Source: Aplectana chamaeleonis
Lineage: Eukaryota; Nematoda; Chromadorea; Rhabditida; Cosmocercidae
DNA: 64,000 bases
Direction: 5' to 3'
Assembly: GCA_029168955.1 (NCBI GenBank)
Contig: JAPDOI010001713.1
Coordinates: 86,288 to 150,287 of the forward strand
Below, piece by piece: positions 11,345 through 22,625 of this stretch. Within the stretch, counting starts at the first letter, position 1; every line of letters starts with the position of its first letter. A program made the translations under genes and the position numbers. The notes beneath the pieces are model-generated. The model worked only from the letters and a program-made list of their open reading frames with translations, ran no database searches and had not been told where the DNA came from.

Positions 11345-11610
11345 GCTCCCAGGGGCCGAATGCATCATTGGGCCGGGTTGAGGCAGGGGCAGGGCAGTCG
11401 GCGCACTTGAAGAACTCTGTAAATCACCAAATCAATCGTCCCCAGCTGCCCCAGCCTCCGAGCTTGGGCAGATAGAGCAGCGAAAAACTTAGCTGGGGCA
11501 CGATTGATTAGATGATCTACTGTCCTCGCACTGCGATCTTCAATAATGCCGGCTGCCCTGCCCCTACCCCAACCCGGCGCGTTGATGCATCCGGCCCCAG
11601 GTGACTGATT
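11345..11610. repeat. Inverted repeat, GGCAGGGGCAGGGCAG arms
   Basis: Left arm about 11345-11410 (GGGCCGAATGCATCATTG, GGGGCAGGGCAGTCGG) is inverted at about 11530-11610 (GCCGGCTGCCCTGCCCC, GATGCATCCGGCCCC). A shorter pair, CAATCGTCCCCAGCTG / TAGCTGGGGCACGATTG, lies between. The same wording forms the ends of the element at 27205-28220. Confidence 0.6.
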
Positions 11611-11614
11611 GCAA

Positions 11615-12230
11615 TGGTCATTAACTTGAGCGCCGCCTGTGCATTTCTATGCCGGCCCGTTCCTATTGATAGCCGAGACGTGATTGACCCAGTCACCACG
11701 CAGTGACAGCCGGTAGCTGCCACCTTCCCCGGATATAGCTGCTGGCTCAGAGGAGTACACGCTTGAGATTGGCATTGTTAAGCGTTTTTACTAGTGAACG
11801 ATGCTGCTGGAAGACTACAATCAAAGGTATCGTTCGCGCTAAAAACCGCTTTCTATTTTCAGGCTCAATTTCATGAATGAGTCCAATAGACCACACCGGC
11901 GAGGCCATTGATATACTTTTGCGATAAGCGGTCGCGCCGCTCTGCACAGCGACAGCGACAGTGGTAACGCCAGGCATCGGCACATTTGCCGTAGGTCAGC
12001 CCTCCGTGACACGTCGCTGCGACGAACACGCGACAACTGCTCCTACGGCAGCCATGGTCATTGCTCCGATGCTGGTCCCGTCATGATTTGTGCTAAATGT
12101 CATGACTGTCGCTCATGACAGCGACAGTGTATACCATTGACCTAAACGTCAGCGCGTCAAGGACGTAGGGTTATACGGTTGGAAGAGGTTAAGGATTAGG
12201 AACCGTCCAAAGTTCTCACCAGTCATCTCC
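11615..12230. other. No gene; one perfect short hairpin
   Basis: ACTGTCGCT-CATGAC-AGCGACAGT at 12105-12128 is a perfect 9-bp stem. No coding frame is supported. Confidence 0.4.
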
Positions 12231-12232
12231 CA

Positions 12233-12460
12233 CTTTTTCATGGAATGTTGATGCGACGGACAAAAAACATGAAAAACTGTTACGACACAAAATCCGCATG
12301 CAGAAAAATTTCAAGAATAACAGCGACGAGGTCTGCAAATGCTGAAAAACTTCAAAAACGGTTTCGGCGCGAAATTCAAATTCAATTTTGCAATGTTGTT
12401 CAGACTGACTTTTCTTTACAAATGAAGTTTTTTGAAGGGCCCTTTCGACATTTTCGTTCA
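12233..12460. repeat. Dispersed repeat, inverted copy at 17535-17755
   Basis: CTGAAAAACTTCAAAAACG, GAAATTCAAATTCAATTT and a CTTTACAAATGAAGTTTTTT block are matched in opposite orientation at 17535-17755. No ends were defined and no coding is seen. Confidence 0.5.
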
Positions 12461-12721
12461 CTAGCTATATGCACAAAAACAAGGAAAACTAATATGCGGT
12501 TTTCTGCCTTTGTCGTTCCTGCAAATGAGTGAGTGAAGTTTCAGAGGGATCGCAAAAAGTTCATAAGATCTTGATGGGTGAAGCTTCAGGATCACAGCGT
12601 GAAATGTCCGTAGCAGCGCGAAATATTATGCTCTTTGTGGTAAACGGGGCTCCGGAAAAATCGCGTTAGGCGTCCATACATATAGATGGGGCCTCACAAT
12701 TATCACTATAGATGCTCTTAA

Positions 12722-13292
12722 AGGCAGCGTACGCGCAAAAAATCGTGTTCATTTTTTTCACAATTTCGAGCAGGTAGGCCTGCCAGGTTGTGATATATCG
12801 CAAAGGGACCACCCAAAACACTCAAATTCTTGAGAAAAACTCGTTCGGAAATCCTTGAGCATTCAGTTCCCTTTTTCGCGTCTGTTCGGTGTGTCTTGTG
12901 CAATGCACAAATTTTGAAAATTTGGACGTCTGATTTAGTTTATCCTCATTAACTTTCTAAGTTCCACAATTCTTTTCGTCTTTCTGCTGTCAAAAGGTCT
13001 TTCAAAATAAGAAGCTTTAATTACACACGTCCGAACTCGAGGATCCTTCGAATAAAAGAATATAGAATTTTGGATTTCCGTTGCCTGCCGGAGCCCGTCG
13101 TGGCGCTTCTGTTCCTCGTGTTAGATGATCGACCGGGAAAACGCCTTTCAGACCACGGAGCAGTTTTAAAGAGCCTATAGCATTATTTTTACGCTACATT
13201 GAGGTCTCAAGCTTCGCCAACTATCTCCACTTGGTTCAAACCTTGGATTGAGAAGAAAAACCCAAATGTGGTTTCCAGCGCGGACGCTGCCT
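12722..13292. mobile_element. TTAA MITE, AGGCAGCGTACGCGC subfamily
   Basis: TTAA at 12718-12721 and 13293-13296 flank ends reading AGGCAGCGTACGCGC and GCGCGGACGCTGCCT. The 571-bp interior has no gene. A lone end of the same subfamily occurs at about 50686. Confidence 0.7.
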
Positions 13293-13448
13293 TTAAAGGA
13301 GAGTGGGGTACACGAGTCACCCCGGAGACTCCTAAGTCATGGACGGGACTACGGCAAAAGTGCGTTATCAAGTCATCCTGTAGAACGTGCTAAGTAAAAG
13401 GTTGGGCCTCGGGGACTTCGGGTGATACGTTTTTAGTAGTGCAAGCGC

Positions 13449-13560
13449 TAAGGTAAAACAGGCGAAGCGCGGGCCTATAATATCAATCGTGCCGCGCCGC
13501 GTGATCAATGTTACAGAAATGCACGGTGGCGCGCCGCTTGACGGCGAAAGTATGAACGGC
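13449..13560. mobile_element. Small GC-rich foldback MITE copy
   Basis: Diverged copy of the 60258-60384 element: CCTATAATATCAATCGTGCC, a GCGCCGC arm and GTATGAACGG at the right end. Confidence 0.5.
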
Positions 13561-13564
13561 CTTT

Positions 13565-14230
13565 ATGCCGAATACACTCGTGCGGCCTATACTATAGAAC
13601 GCTGATGTCGTTGGAAGCGTCAAAAAGGTGCCGACGTGACCGTGCTTGAGCAATAAATTTGGGAGTGTTAATGTTGAAGGGCGGAGTTTGGCAAAATGAT
13701 AGGCGGAGCCTCAACGCTTAGGTGGTTCAAGATGGTACAGGCCGCACGGTTCTTTCAGAACAGCTATCTTAACTATTTATGTGAACGAGTATGAACCAAC
13801 AATAATTTCTAGCACATTCAATGGGCAGTTCGATCAATTCGATTTTTTTTTAATTCAAGAATTTATGTATCCGAAGCTTTCATGGTGAAATCGGATTTGC
13901 ACAAGTTAGTATTCTGTGTAGCTTGGCGCGGCGAACCGTGCCTTACAAATTGTGCCTTGAAAGTTGTGGCAAATCCGTAATTAGTGAGCTATATTCGTCC
14001 ATAATTGGCAGCATTTTTCCCTCTCTAGGGATCTATGAACACCATATAGGTACTTCTGGAAGCATGGTCTGAAACGACCTAATAATCAAAAAAGTGAAGA
14101 TTAGTGAAAAGCTGCGGGAAAAACGCAAAAAAAAACAAACTGCTGACTGGTGGGCTACGGCCCGCCACCAAATGACGTCTTGTATAGAATTTTGCTTTCA
14201 AAGTAGTTTGTAGTCTATTACAATTGTCAC
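13565..14230. other. No gene; fragment shared with 4.8 and 54.2 kb
   Basis: TTGGAAGCGTCAAAAAGGTG at 13609 resembles GGAAGCGTCAAAAGCAAG at about 54268, marking an undefined dispersed repeat. Otherwise nothing recognised. Confidence 0.35.
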
Positions 14231-14235
14231 TTTAA

Positions 14236-14708
14236 AGGCATAGTACAACCTCAAAATCGTTTTCCAGTTTTTCTGCTTATCTGTGAGAAATTCTCACGCT
14301 GAGAGCAATGGTGTCTCCAGAATCGCTCAGAACCTACTACGAACGGAGTTATGGCCCCTCAAATATTGTGAATTATAACGGCGAGAAATCCGTGGACGAG
14401 TTGTCTCGGGCCTGTTTTTCCTCGCCGTTCGCAGCCATTGCACTGAAGCAGACCGCAATACGAAGTTAGACCGGTAACAAATGGAAGAATGTAGATTTTG
14501 ATCGAATTCCGTGGCTAGTCTCGTCCCTATTGAACCCGAAACATTTGAAGAGGGCGGAGCGAATGGGTGCTGATTTGGGGCGGAGGGAATGGACGCTCGA
14601 TTTTCTCGCTCATTCTGACGAGTTGAGATTCCGCTTTTGGCAGGGTTGCTACACACAGCGGCTGGATCATAATATCAAATTTTACCCACGAGCTTGGACT
14701 GTGTCTTC
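14236..14708. mobile_element. TTAA MITE, AGGCATAGTACAACC subfamily
   Basis: Starts after TTAA at 14232-14235 and ends near GGACTGTGTCTTCAA. Inverted copy of the element at about 26095-26805 (shared GGCCTGTTTTTCC, GGGCCATAACTCCG-type blocks). A 109-codon minus-strand frame (14327-14656) has a partner frame in the 26-kb copy only because the DNA is repeated. Confidence 0.65.
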
Positions 14709-16731
14709 AAGAGCAAAATGAAAAACGGCGATTTGGAGGCAGTGTTCAAGATGCATTTAACTTTAAATGTCTAGAGAATAGAAGAATTTACGGATATCTC
14801 GCTAAGTGGAGCACACTTTTTCTTGCGGGTATTCGCTCCGAATTTTTTACGTATTTTCACTTTTGTAATCGCCAGATCTACTCTGGCAAACTGGGGCGTC
14901 GACAACAGGTTGGTCCGCCCACCATGGGTCACCGCTGGCCAACGCCCCGATATTCGGCGGGGCCGTGGCCGCGAGTTATGATCTCGTCGATGTCGAGCTG
15001 TTGCACAGCCAACGCGATGAGAGCGCAGCCAGGGCAGGGATTCATGAAAGGCAAACCACGGTTACGGCTGGGCTAGCGGAGGAAACCAGCATTCACAAAA
15101 AATCCGGTTTGGTTACGGCTGGGCTACGATTGGGCTACGCGTAACCGCACCTCGGAGCTGCGGTTAACCGCGGTTAGCAGCGGTTTTGCGGCTTAGTCGT
15201 CGAATTAATGGTGTGTTGTATTAGTGCACAACACTGAGGCTCGAGGAAATACCGTTCTGATTAATCGCAAACGAGGGGTTTCTCAGGTTTTCTGAATAAA
15301 ATAACGTTTTATTTTGTTGATATGGACCATGAGCACAATTAATTCCGAAACCTTTTGCGAATACGCATAAAAACTTGATATCTTCAAGGCAAGCTGAAAA
15401 TTTAGGAATGCCGCTCGTTATTGACTGCCACATTATAGGCCCGCTAGCCATAATGTATTCCTCTCGACAACAACGAAAATTCTCAGAATCATCAACCTCA
15501 TCTGTAAGTATTATGTATGTTGCCCATGGCTAACTAAAATCTCTAAGCCTGTCCTCCCTGCTCTCGCTCTCTTCTTTATTTTTTTCATCGTTGTTCTTTT
15601 TGTCTCCACTTTTTGTTCCTAATTCTTGTCTTCCGTGCGCTGACCATTTACCGAGAGGCCACAGGCTCTTCGCTGGGGTTTCTCCCCCATTTCGGCTCCG
15701 AACTCCCTCATTTTTTTCCTCAGATTTTTTCCCAGCACTTTTCGTACACGTTTTCGTCATTTTTCTGTTGGAAAACCCTAACATGGTTTGGTACTGTGAT
15801 GCATGATTTTGTTTTTTCGCATTTACAACGTTTTCTTCTACTTTTTTTCCGAAGCGCCCACTTGGATTTCAAATGTTAATGTTTTTACATGGTTCTGTGA
15901 TCAGCCTGGGTTTTCTCGATGTTTTTAGTTCGAACCTCTGTTTTTCCCTTGCATTTTGAGCTTTTTCATATGATTTTTCTAAGGAGTCGTTTTAGTTTTC
16001 TCCTGTTGTGAGCGACAGTAAGCTTTTGTGAGAATGACAAAGAGAAAAAAAACAAAAAAGGGATTCTTAGACAAAAAAAAAGAGATGGAAAAAATTCGGA
16101 ACTCAAACGACAAACGGAGAACTTGAAGCCAAAAACTCATCGGGAGGACAATGATGATCCCTGCAGCAACACCTAAGCCATGTGAAACACACAAAAAAAT
16201 AGAGGGGTGCTTCGAAAAAAAAGAAGTTGAAAAGGCTAGTAATGCGAGAAAAAAGCTGAATTGGTGGTTAAAATTTCACCAGCAGGTTTGCGGCTCATCG
16301 TGAGAAAGCAGCACCACTTTATGTACTTTTGAAAAACCAAAAAGGATTTGTTAAAAAAAAGGAAAAAATGAAAAACTTAAAAATGGAAAAAACGTCTTCA
16401 AGTTGAGGAAGATCCCTTCAAATGCCTGCGATCCATTGAAGAAGGTAAAGCACAAGGTAGACAAAAATAAGAATTCAAAAAGCAAACAAAATTAGCAATC
16501 ATGTGCAATAAATACAGTGACGGGTTATGGAAATTCCGACCCGAGTGCCAATATTGATTTTCTCTAATCGAGATTCTCGGTGTCAATTGAGTGGCAAGTA
16601 CGTGGCCGCGGAATGGTTAGCCACCCAACCGCGATGGGGCGGTTGTAAATGCCGGTTCGCGGTTTGGCTACCGCTGGGGTTGCTGCCCTAACCAAACCCA
16701 AACCTAGCCGGCTGCGTTCATGAATCCCAGC

Positions 16732-16753
16732 CCAGATCAATTACCCAAGTTTG
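16732..16753 (+). other. SL1-like leader match with GTAC donor
   Basis: Matches the nematode SL1 leader at 18 of 22 positions, including CAATTACCCAAGTTTG, and is followed by GTAC. The upstream block and downstream hairpins seen in the other families are not evident, so this may be a worn remnant. Confidence 0.4.
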
Positions 16754-16828
16754 CGGTACATTGGCCCCGCCCACCATCTGGAGGTCTTGCCTATCCGTTG
16801 GTGACCCCAGTGGAGGCTGGGCGACCCA

Positions 16829-16921
16829 GCCGCGACGCGTGTTGGTGTGCCGACCGCGACGCGTGTCTGAGTATCGACCGCGACGCGTGTCGGAGTGTCG
16901 ACCGCGACGCGTGTCGATGTA
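16829..16921 (+). repeat. 24-bp tandem repeat, four units
   Basis: Unit approximately GACCGCGACGCGTGTCGGAG plus TGTC, repeated four times with few changes. Each unit contains the palindrome-like GCGACGCGT. Confidence 0.85.
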
Positions 16922-17144
16922 AAATAGTACCTAAACTAGATGAAAGTCTTGTAGGATGTGAACTGCTGCTAAATGGGCCGGTAAACGCGACACATCGAGG
17001 TGTCAAAAGTTCGACAACAGGCGTACGTCGCTGGGCAACGGGCACGTCTCAGGCTGACAATTCGCGCGATTTGGCTTGTCAACAGGGAGCGGTTTATGAG
17101 ATGACAACTTATCAACCTGTTGTCGGCGCCCCAGTTTGCCCGAG

Positions 17145-17530
17145 TATCTACCTTCTCATGTGGTTAGTACAACAACCGTTTGTGTCGCGAACCCTGCCTT
17201 TGAGACAAAATCAGTGAGGGCTCGAAATTTTCTCCCAGTCAACTGTATTGAGCATGTAGGGTACATATGTATGTGAAAATTGCTCGACAAGAGATCAGAC
17301 ATCACAAAGCTGGCTAGACCATCACTACATAAACAAAACTTCAGTACTATTACATATACCCGATGGTCAACGATTACATTGCGATAATCAGAATTCAACT
17401 TCTCCTTTACTTCTCGCCAAGTTGTCCAATCTCCTAAGTGCTTCTACGCAAGTAGTTGATTTGAAGGTATCGTCAACGCCAAAAATCATATGTTATTCTT
17501 TTCCATGTTTTTGTATAGCTTAGCCTCTTT
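17145..17530. other. No gene seen
   Basis: Short unsupported frames only. Confidence 0.3.
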
Positions 17531-17534
17531 ACAG

Positions 17535-17755
17535 AAGGAAAATATTAAAACCCCTGAAAAAACTCCATTTCTAAAGAAAAACCAGTTTGAACTGACTGTT
17601 CAAATGGTTTTGAATTCCGCGCCAAAATCGTTTTTGAAGTTTTTCTGCATTTGGGAGCCTGATCACTATCCTTTTTGAAGTTTTCATTCATGTAGAAAAT
17701 CTGACATAAATGTTTTCCATGTTGTTGGACGATCGCATCAACACTCAATGAAAAA
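17535..17755. repeat. Dispersed repeat, inverted copy of 12233-12460
   Basis: Shares CGTTTTTGAAGTTTTTCTGCATTTG and neighbouring blocks with the 12.3-kb copy in opposite orientation. Contains two near-identical GTGCTAGATGACCGAC words just outside its right edge. Confidence 0.5.
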
Positions 17756-17935
17756 GTGCTAGATGACCGACCCAGAAGTGCTAGATGATCGACCCCACAG
17801 CAGTTTTCAGGTGGCCGTGACTTTTAAGGTGCTCATTTTCAGAGCCTCAAGTTTCGTGGATGATGTCAGCTAGCCCGAATAGTTTGATAGTACCTGAGAA
17901 ATTGTAAATGATTACCAACGCACACGATGCCTTTG

Positions 17936-18382
17936 AGGCAGTGTTCACGATAAATCTCGTTTTTGAGTTTCCAGGGTGAGACACTACGCTGGCAGATGCT
18001 AGAGAGGATATGGTCGAAGAAAGCATCGAAAATAGGCGAGAAATAGATAAAAACGACGGCGAAGTGAAGAATTCGTTAGCCCAGTACGCCTGCTTAGCTC
18101 GCTCCGCCCCCCGTTCTGACGAGCTTGTGGCGCCAAGGACGTTTTCAATGGCAAATCGCCAAGAAACTCGGCCACGTCCAGCCTGCTCGATTCGCGCACA
18201 TTTCGCCATTAGAGCGCGTTTGCGGAAACTAGCTGGGCGCGTAAGGTCGTCTACCCACTGAATGTCAGAAACTGCTAGTTTGGTTTATTCTGAGCGCTCT
18301 TCTTCACTATTCGATAGATCACGACCGAATAACCTAAATTTTGAGTCGAACTTGAATATGATATCCATCGTGAACATTGCCT
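17936..18382. mobile_element. TTAA MITE (AGGCAGTGTTCACGATAA ends)
   Basis: Left end AGGCAGTGTTCACGATAAAT, right end ATCGTGAACATTGCCT followed by TTAA at 18383-18386; the left TTAA is degenerate. The interior (18060-18240) recurs inverted at about 50000-50130 inside the 49151-50634 element. Confidence 0.65.
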
Positions 18383-18389
18383 TTAAGTT

Positions 18390-18990
18390 AGTTAGACACT
18401 CCACGCCAGGGAAGCGCTTTCGGTCGATCTGGCCATTCGTAACGAAAGACATTTTAACTAGGTGTACTCTCTAGCAAGCTCTCAAAACTGTGTACGTGGC
18501 TGCTAAAACCCAACCGGGATACGGAGAAAATTCCTCAGTTTAGCGAAAGAGTAAGGGTATCATCAATCACTGCCCGAATTCATCAGTGAGAGAACTGCAT
18601 TTCGATTTTATGTTCTACCCATAGCTCTCTTCACTCCACAACAACTTACGCCACCCACCATGGTTTTATCGTGGACGAATCCAGTCCCAGGCCACTTTGA
18701 GGACGTCCAGAAAATTTGCTCGAAATTTGATTCGAAATTTTATCCTGGGGTCATTGGGATCCTCATATGAATCTGTTAAAGAATGAAAACCGTATACTTG
18801 TTTTCGATGTTTTGAGTAGGCTAGTCCTTGAAGTAAAGGATAATAGGATAAGTCCAAGAAGGTTTTTAAATATCTGAGAAAAAATCCAAAATACTCAATT
18901 ACGCCTGTTTGGCATATTTTGGGAACTGCGGACTTTTAACAATTTAGGCGCCGGAACTGGTTTTGCGCCTCAAAGTTCCTAGGTAAAAAA
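18390..18990. other. No gene seen
   Basis: No repeat family or coding pattern recognised. Confidence 0.3.
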
Positions 18991-19002
18991 CAGTGCGACC
19001 GG

Positions 19003-19142
19003 GGCTGTCTACACACCAAGGAAGGAGTTGTCCCCTTTTTGCAGTTTGAAACGTCACGCGCCTCAACGCGAGCGAAGTGGTCCCGAGTGGAATTAGGACC
19101 GCCAGAAGCCGGACAACTTCTCCCTCGGTGTGTAGAGAGTCC
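19003..19142. repeat. Inverted repeat, GTCTACACACC ends
   Basis: GTCTACACACCAAGGAAGG at the left is inverted as CCCTCGGTGTGTAGAGA at the right. It abuts the 3' end of the minus-strand mariner fragment and may be that mariner's terminal repeat with a deleted interior; this is inference. Confidence 0.45.
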
Positions 19143-19164
19143 CTGCCCCATAAACAGTTATTTC

Positions 19165-19450
19165 AGAAACAAACCAGGCTCACCCAACGAAATAATTTCC
19201 ATCATATTCAAGGATCCTTCGCCACCGATTGGGCAAATCATGAATTCCCGGCGCGTAGAACTCTGGCTGCTTCGAGTCGTAGTACATATTCTTCTAAGGC
19301 CATTTTGACTTCGTCATCTTCAGTGAACTGTTTTCCTTCCAGGAAGTGCTGCATCGAGTGGAGCAGATGGCAGTTGGTAGGGGCAAGATCTTGGCAATTT
19401 GGAGGGTGAGGAAGAACTTCCCAGCCCAGGCTTAGCATTTTCTGTACGTC
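19165..19450 (-). pseudogene. Mariner transposase C-terminal fragment, minus arm of palindrome
   Basis: Minus-strand translation contains [17 protein letters not shown] and HSMQHFLEGKQFTEDDEVKM, the C-terminal part of a mariner transposase. The expected final catalytic Asp of the SPDLAPSD motif is replaced by Asn in APTNCHL, and stops interrupt the frame. It is the mirror image of the plus-strand fragment starting at 19455, so the two form a head-to-head palindrome centred near 19450. No N-terminal DNA-binding part is present. Confidence 0.75.
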
Positions 19451-19454
19451 TTCT

Positions 19455-19687
19455 TCACGACAATGCTCGGCCACACGTATCTCGGATAACCCGACAGAAA
19501 CTGCTGGACCTTGGCTGGGAAGTTCTTCCTCACTCTCAATATAGCCCAGATCTTGCCCCATCCGGCTACCATCTGTTCCGCTCAATGCAGCACTTCCTGG
19601 TTGAAAAACAGTTCACTAACGATGACGAAGTCAAAATGGCCTTAGAAGAAAACTTCGACTCGAAACAGCCAGAATTCCACACGTCGG
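19455..19687 (+). pseudogene. Mariner transposase C-terminal fragment, plus arm (5' piece)
   Basis: Plus-strand frame reads [20 protein letters not shown] then [20 protein letters not shown], typical mariner. The spacing from the DNARPH Asp to the last catalytic position is 34 residues (DD34D type), but that position is Gly, so the enzyme would be dead. The frame is interrupted at GAATTCAT by the element at 19696-21511 and resumes at 21520. Confidence 0.8.
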
Positions 19688-19695
19688 GAATTCAT

Positions 19696-21511
19696 TATAG
19701 TTGTGCTCGAATATTCGCAATCGAATAAACATTCGAATAAATTATTCGATTATTTATTCGATTATCGAGTAATCGAAAAATCCCGATTTTCGATTATTAT
19801 TCGAAATCGACTATCGAAAAAAAAACAGATATTCGATCATTATTCGAAATCGACTATCGAAAAAACCTCATATTCGATTATTATTCGAAATCGACTATCG
19901 ACACTGACAATTATTCGAACATATTCGATCTTCGAATATATTCGAATAATCGAACACAGCCATTGCGTAAATCGTAATTTTCAAATCCTCGTTAATCGTA
20001 AATCGTAACTGATGAGTAATGAGCTCAAACACAGCCTCAAACCTCATTAAATATGGAAACGCCTCAACTTCCCAGTGATGATATGTGTTTCAAAATAAAT
20101 CTGTTTTCGACGAGTACTTGAAAAAATGCCTTCATCCGAGCGAATCTCTGGTCCGCAATCGCAGAAACCCGCTATGGCAGCACGCGACACGATGACAATA
20201 CTGGTGGGACCACGTAGTCCCGGCACGATCAACCTTCGTCCCAGCACGACTTCATCGCATTACGTGCTGCAACAGCGTTTGTCCACAATTGCGGACCGGA
20301 ATTTTCTTCTGGTAAGGGCAATACTAATCGAAGGTGTAAATCGTCTTCTATCCAACGCTTTTTTTTGGTTTTTAGCAAAACTTTGCGGTTTTCAAAGTTG
20401 AAACTGAAATTTGATGGAGATCCAGGATACCGACTGGGCATTTTTTAGCAGCCAAAGTTAAAGCCGCGAAAATTGATAGGGCAATTGAAACCACGACATA
20501 TGCGCTAGATCAAAATAAGCACGGGAATTCTCAATGGAGCGAGATTTGTATATTTTTCCCTACCTTTAACAAGGTGCTCCTATGGCTGTCGACGATGGCT
20601 AAGTTGGATTTTGTTCTTTTTTATCGATTTTTGGAGACGAAATAGAAACGAATAGGTGGCAAAATGAGTAATACTAAAAGGGGTGGAGTAAATATCAAAT
20701 AGCAGCAAGTTCTGTGGCTCATACTCGTTAGGTCAGACAATGTCGAAGTAACAAATTCACGAAAAGCGAAAAAAAGCTACGAATCACGCCTAATCCAGAA
20801 ATTCTGCGAACACTATCCCCAACTCAGACAGTAGCACTGATGGAATCGCTGGCGGGCCGAACAACTCCCATCTCGCTATACGGCCGCTATCGTTCTAGGA
20901 GAAAGCGCGTCATTTCGAATGTATCGCGCCTCTTCACTGTGGACACCCAGCGAAGACGCGACGCGTCGTAGCGTGATCGAGATGAAGGCTGATTATAATA
21001 TCGCGTCGCGACGCGAATGAACTCTGAACGGGGTCTAACGAAACGCCGGCTCGTGACGCGCTGGCGTTGTATGAATAGAACCGCTGTGGGTGGCATCAGA
21101 CAGCTGCTAGTGTAGAAACGATGCGTATCGATTTTGCGTGCCGCCACTCATGAACCCTGCCTGAGCGGAATATTGAAAATATTGAGCAGTTCAAAAGCTT
21201 TCGGTGTCATTCTTAAAAACTGCCTCTTCAAAGCAGAAGCGTCGCAAAACTCTGAATTCGGTTGGCCCGTAGTTAAATTAATTCATTTATTCGAAATTAT
21301 TCGATTTTCGATATTCATTCATTCGAAATAGAGAATCGAGTATATTCATTCACTCGTTCATTTGAAAATTTTGAAGTCGAATTTATTCATTCATTCGTTT
21401 ATTCGAAAAATTTAAAGTCGAATATATTCATTCATTCGTTTATTCAAAAATTTTGAAGTCGAATATATTCATTCATTCATTCGGTCCGTTTAGTCAAAAA
21501 GCACAACTATA
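19696..21511. mobile_element. 1.8-kb non-autonomous element, 8-bp TSD, TATAGTTGTGC ends
   Basis: Ends TATAGTTGTGC and GCACAACTATA are perfect inverses. GAATTCAT stands immediately outside both (19688-19695 and 21512-21519), an 8-bp target duplication as in hAT elements. Removing the element joins the mariner fragment in frame. Inside each end are arrays of TTCGAATA words (19705-19960 and 21280-21480). The interior has a second inverted-repeat unit (20139-20316) and no transposase. Related element: 49151-50634. Confidence 0.85.
20139..20316. repeat. Inverted repeat, GGTCCGCAATCGCAGA arms
   Basis: GTCCGCAATCGCAGAAACCC plus TGGCAGCACGC is mirrored by GCGTGCTGCAACAGCG-type wording and CAATTGCGGACCGGAATT. 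A second copy with the same layout is at 47583-47745. Part of the wording, CCGGTCCGCAATTGC, is shared with the TA-flanked MITE family at 28975 and 53382. Confidence 0.5.
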
Positions 21512-21519
21512 GAATTCAT

Positions 21520-21600
21520 GATCTGCTCAATCGATGGCGAAGACTTCTTGAAAGTGATGGAAATTCTTTTGTTGGGTGAGCCTTGTTTGTTTTTGAAATG
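21520..21600 (+). pseudogene. Mariner transposase C-terminal fragment, plus arm (3' piece)
   Basis: Continues the fragment that ends at 19687. The frame gives a GIHDLLNRWRRLLES-like tail and FVG before a stop, the usual mariner C-terminus. Its inverted counterpart is at 19165-19245. Confidence 0.75.
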
Positions 21601-21604
21601 AATG

Positions 21605-22620
21605 CTTTTTATTCAGAGTCGTGAAAAGTGTGGAAACTTTTGCATCAACCTAATATTTATGGTACGGAGTGTCTCGTCAGCAGCTTATCTGCTTACAATC
21701 TATTTGTCAGCCTATATTTATTTTTGGTCCCTTCCTCTTCTTCTCTCTCCTGCTATTCAATCGATCACCATCGTCTTTGCTCGAATAATAATTCGACCTT
21801 TTAGCGAGGCCGGCTGGGTTATAGCCTCTGTAAATACAAATGGCCGGAGCGCAACGCGGCGGTCATAGGCCATCGGGTGGGTGGCCGGCCTGCCTGCTGA
21901 TGTCTGTGCTGTGCTCTGTGTGTGTTATATATTTATGTGAATGCTGCTGAGTGTATGTGTATGGCAGTGTGTACCGCTCTGCGCCTGCACTCTCCTAGTT
22001 GGCCGCATAGAGCTAGTGCTCCTCCTCCACTTCAATGAGTCCGTTCGTGTGTGGTCTCTCTCAGCCTCTAGGTCGCTTTTATTTCATCGATCGACCTTTT
22101 TCGAAGCCTACACATACATCATACACACACGGAGCACTTTTGCTCGGCGAGAATTTGCTGATGAAAGCGCCGAGACCACACATGAGGAGGTGATGTTTGA
22201 ACTCGCTGAGCTCACGTTCGCTGCTGAACTCAATGGAGGCAATCCAGGCTATAGAGGAGTTGGAAAACTGACTGAATCAAGAAACATTACTTTAAATAAA
22301 CAATTATTGAAGAATTAATATTGAATAGTAGAAGCAAGAGCACTAAATGTAATAATGGTATTTATAGTATTAATAGTAGTAAGACCAGGGCTGTGCGTTA
22401 TAACGTTAACGTGTTAACGCATTAACGGGGCAACGCGGTTTTTTTTCGAAAAATTAACGATTAGCGCCTAACGAAAAGTTCTAAAATCACGTTAATTCGA
22501 TTTCGGTATTGTATTGCAGAGGAATTATGGCACTGATTGATCTGCTTCAATGGCAAATTTTAAAACTGGGGCCTTTTACGTCGCGTCGGCTTGCGGCGCG
22601 GTTAATTTTCACTTTTTGTG
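21605..22620. other. No recognised gene; possible hAT-type end at 22384
   Basis: CT- and GT-rich in parts (21720-22140). CAGGGCTGTGCGTTATAACG at 22387 resembles a hAT terminus but no partner end was found. A 125-codon plus frame (21941-22318) has no recognisable motif. Confidence 0.35.
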
Positions 22621-22625
22621 AAATA

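Larger units (their letters stand above)
14888..17139. mobile_element. 2.25-kb segment with inverted ends, unclassified
   Basis: CAAACTGGGGCGTCGACAAC (14888) is inverted at 17114-17139 (CAACCTGTTGTCGGCGCC). Inside the ends, GGTTTGGTTACGGC-type wording (15030-15190) is mirrored at 16610-16730. The centre (15200-16600) is AT-rich with no gene seen. It carries a 24-bp tandem array and an SL1-like match, both listed separately. Confidence 0.45.
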
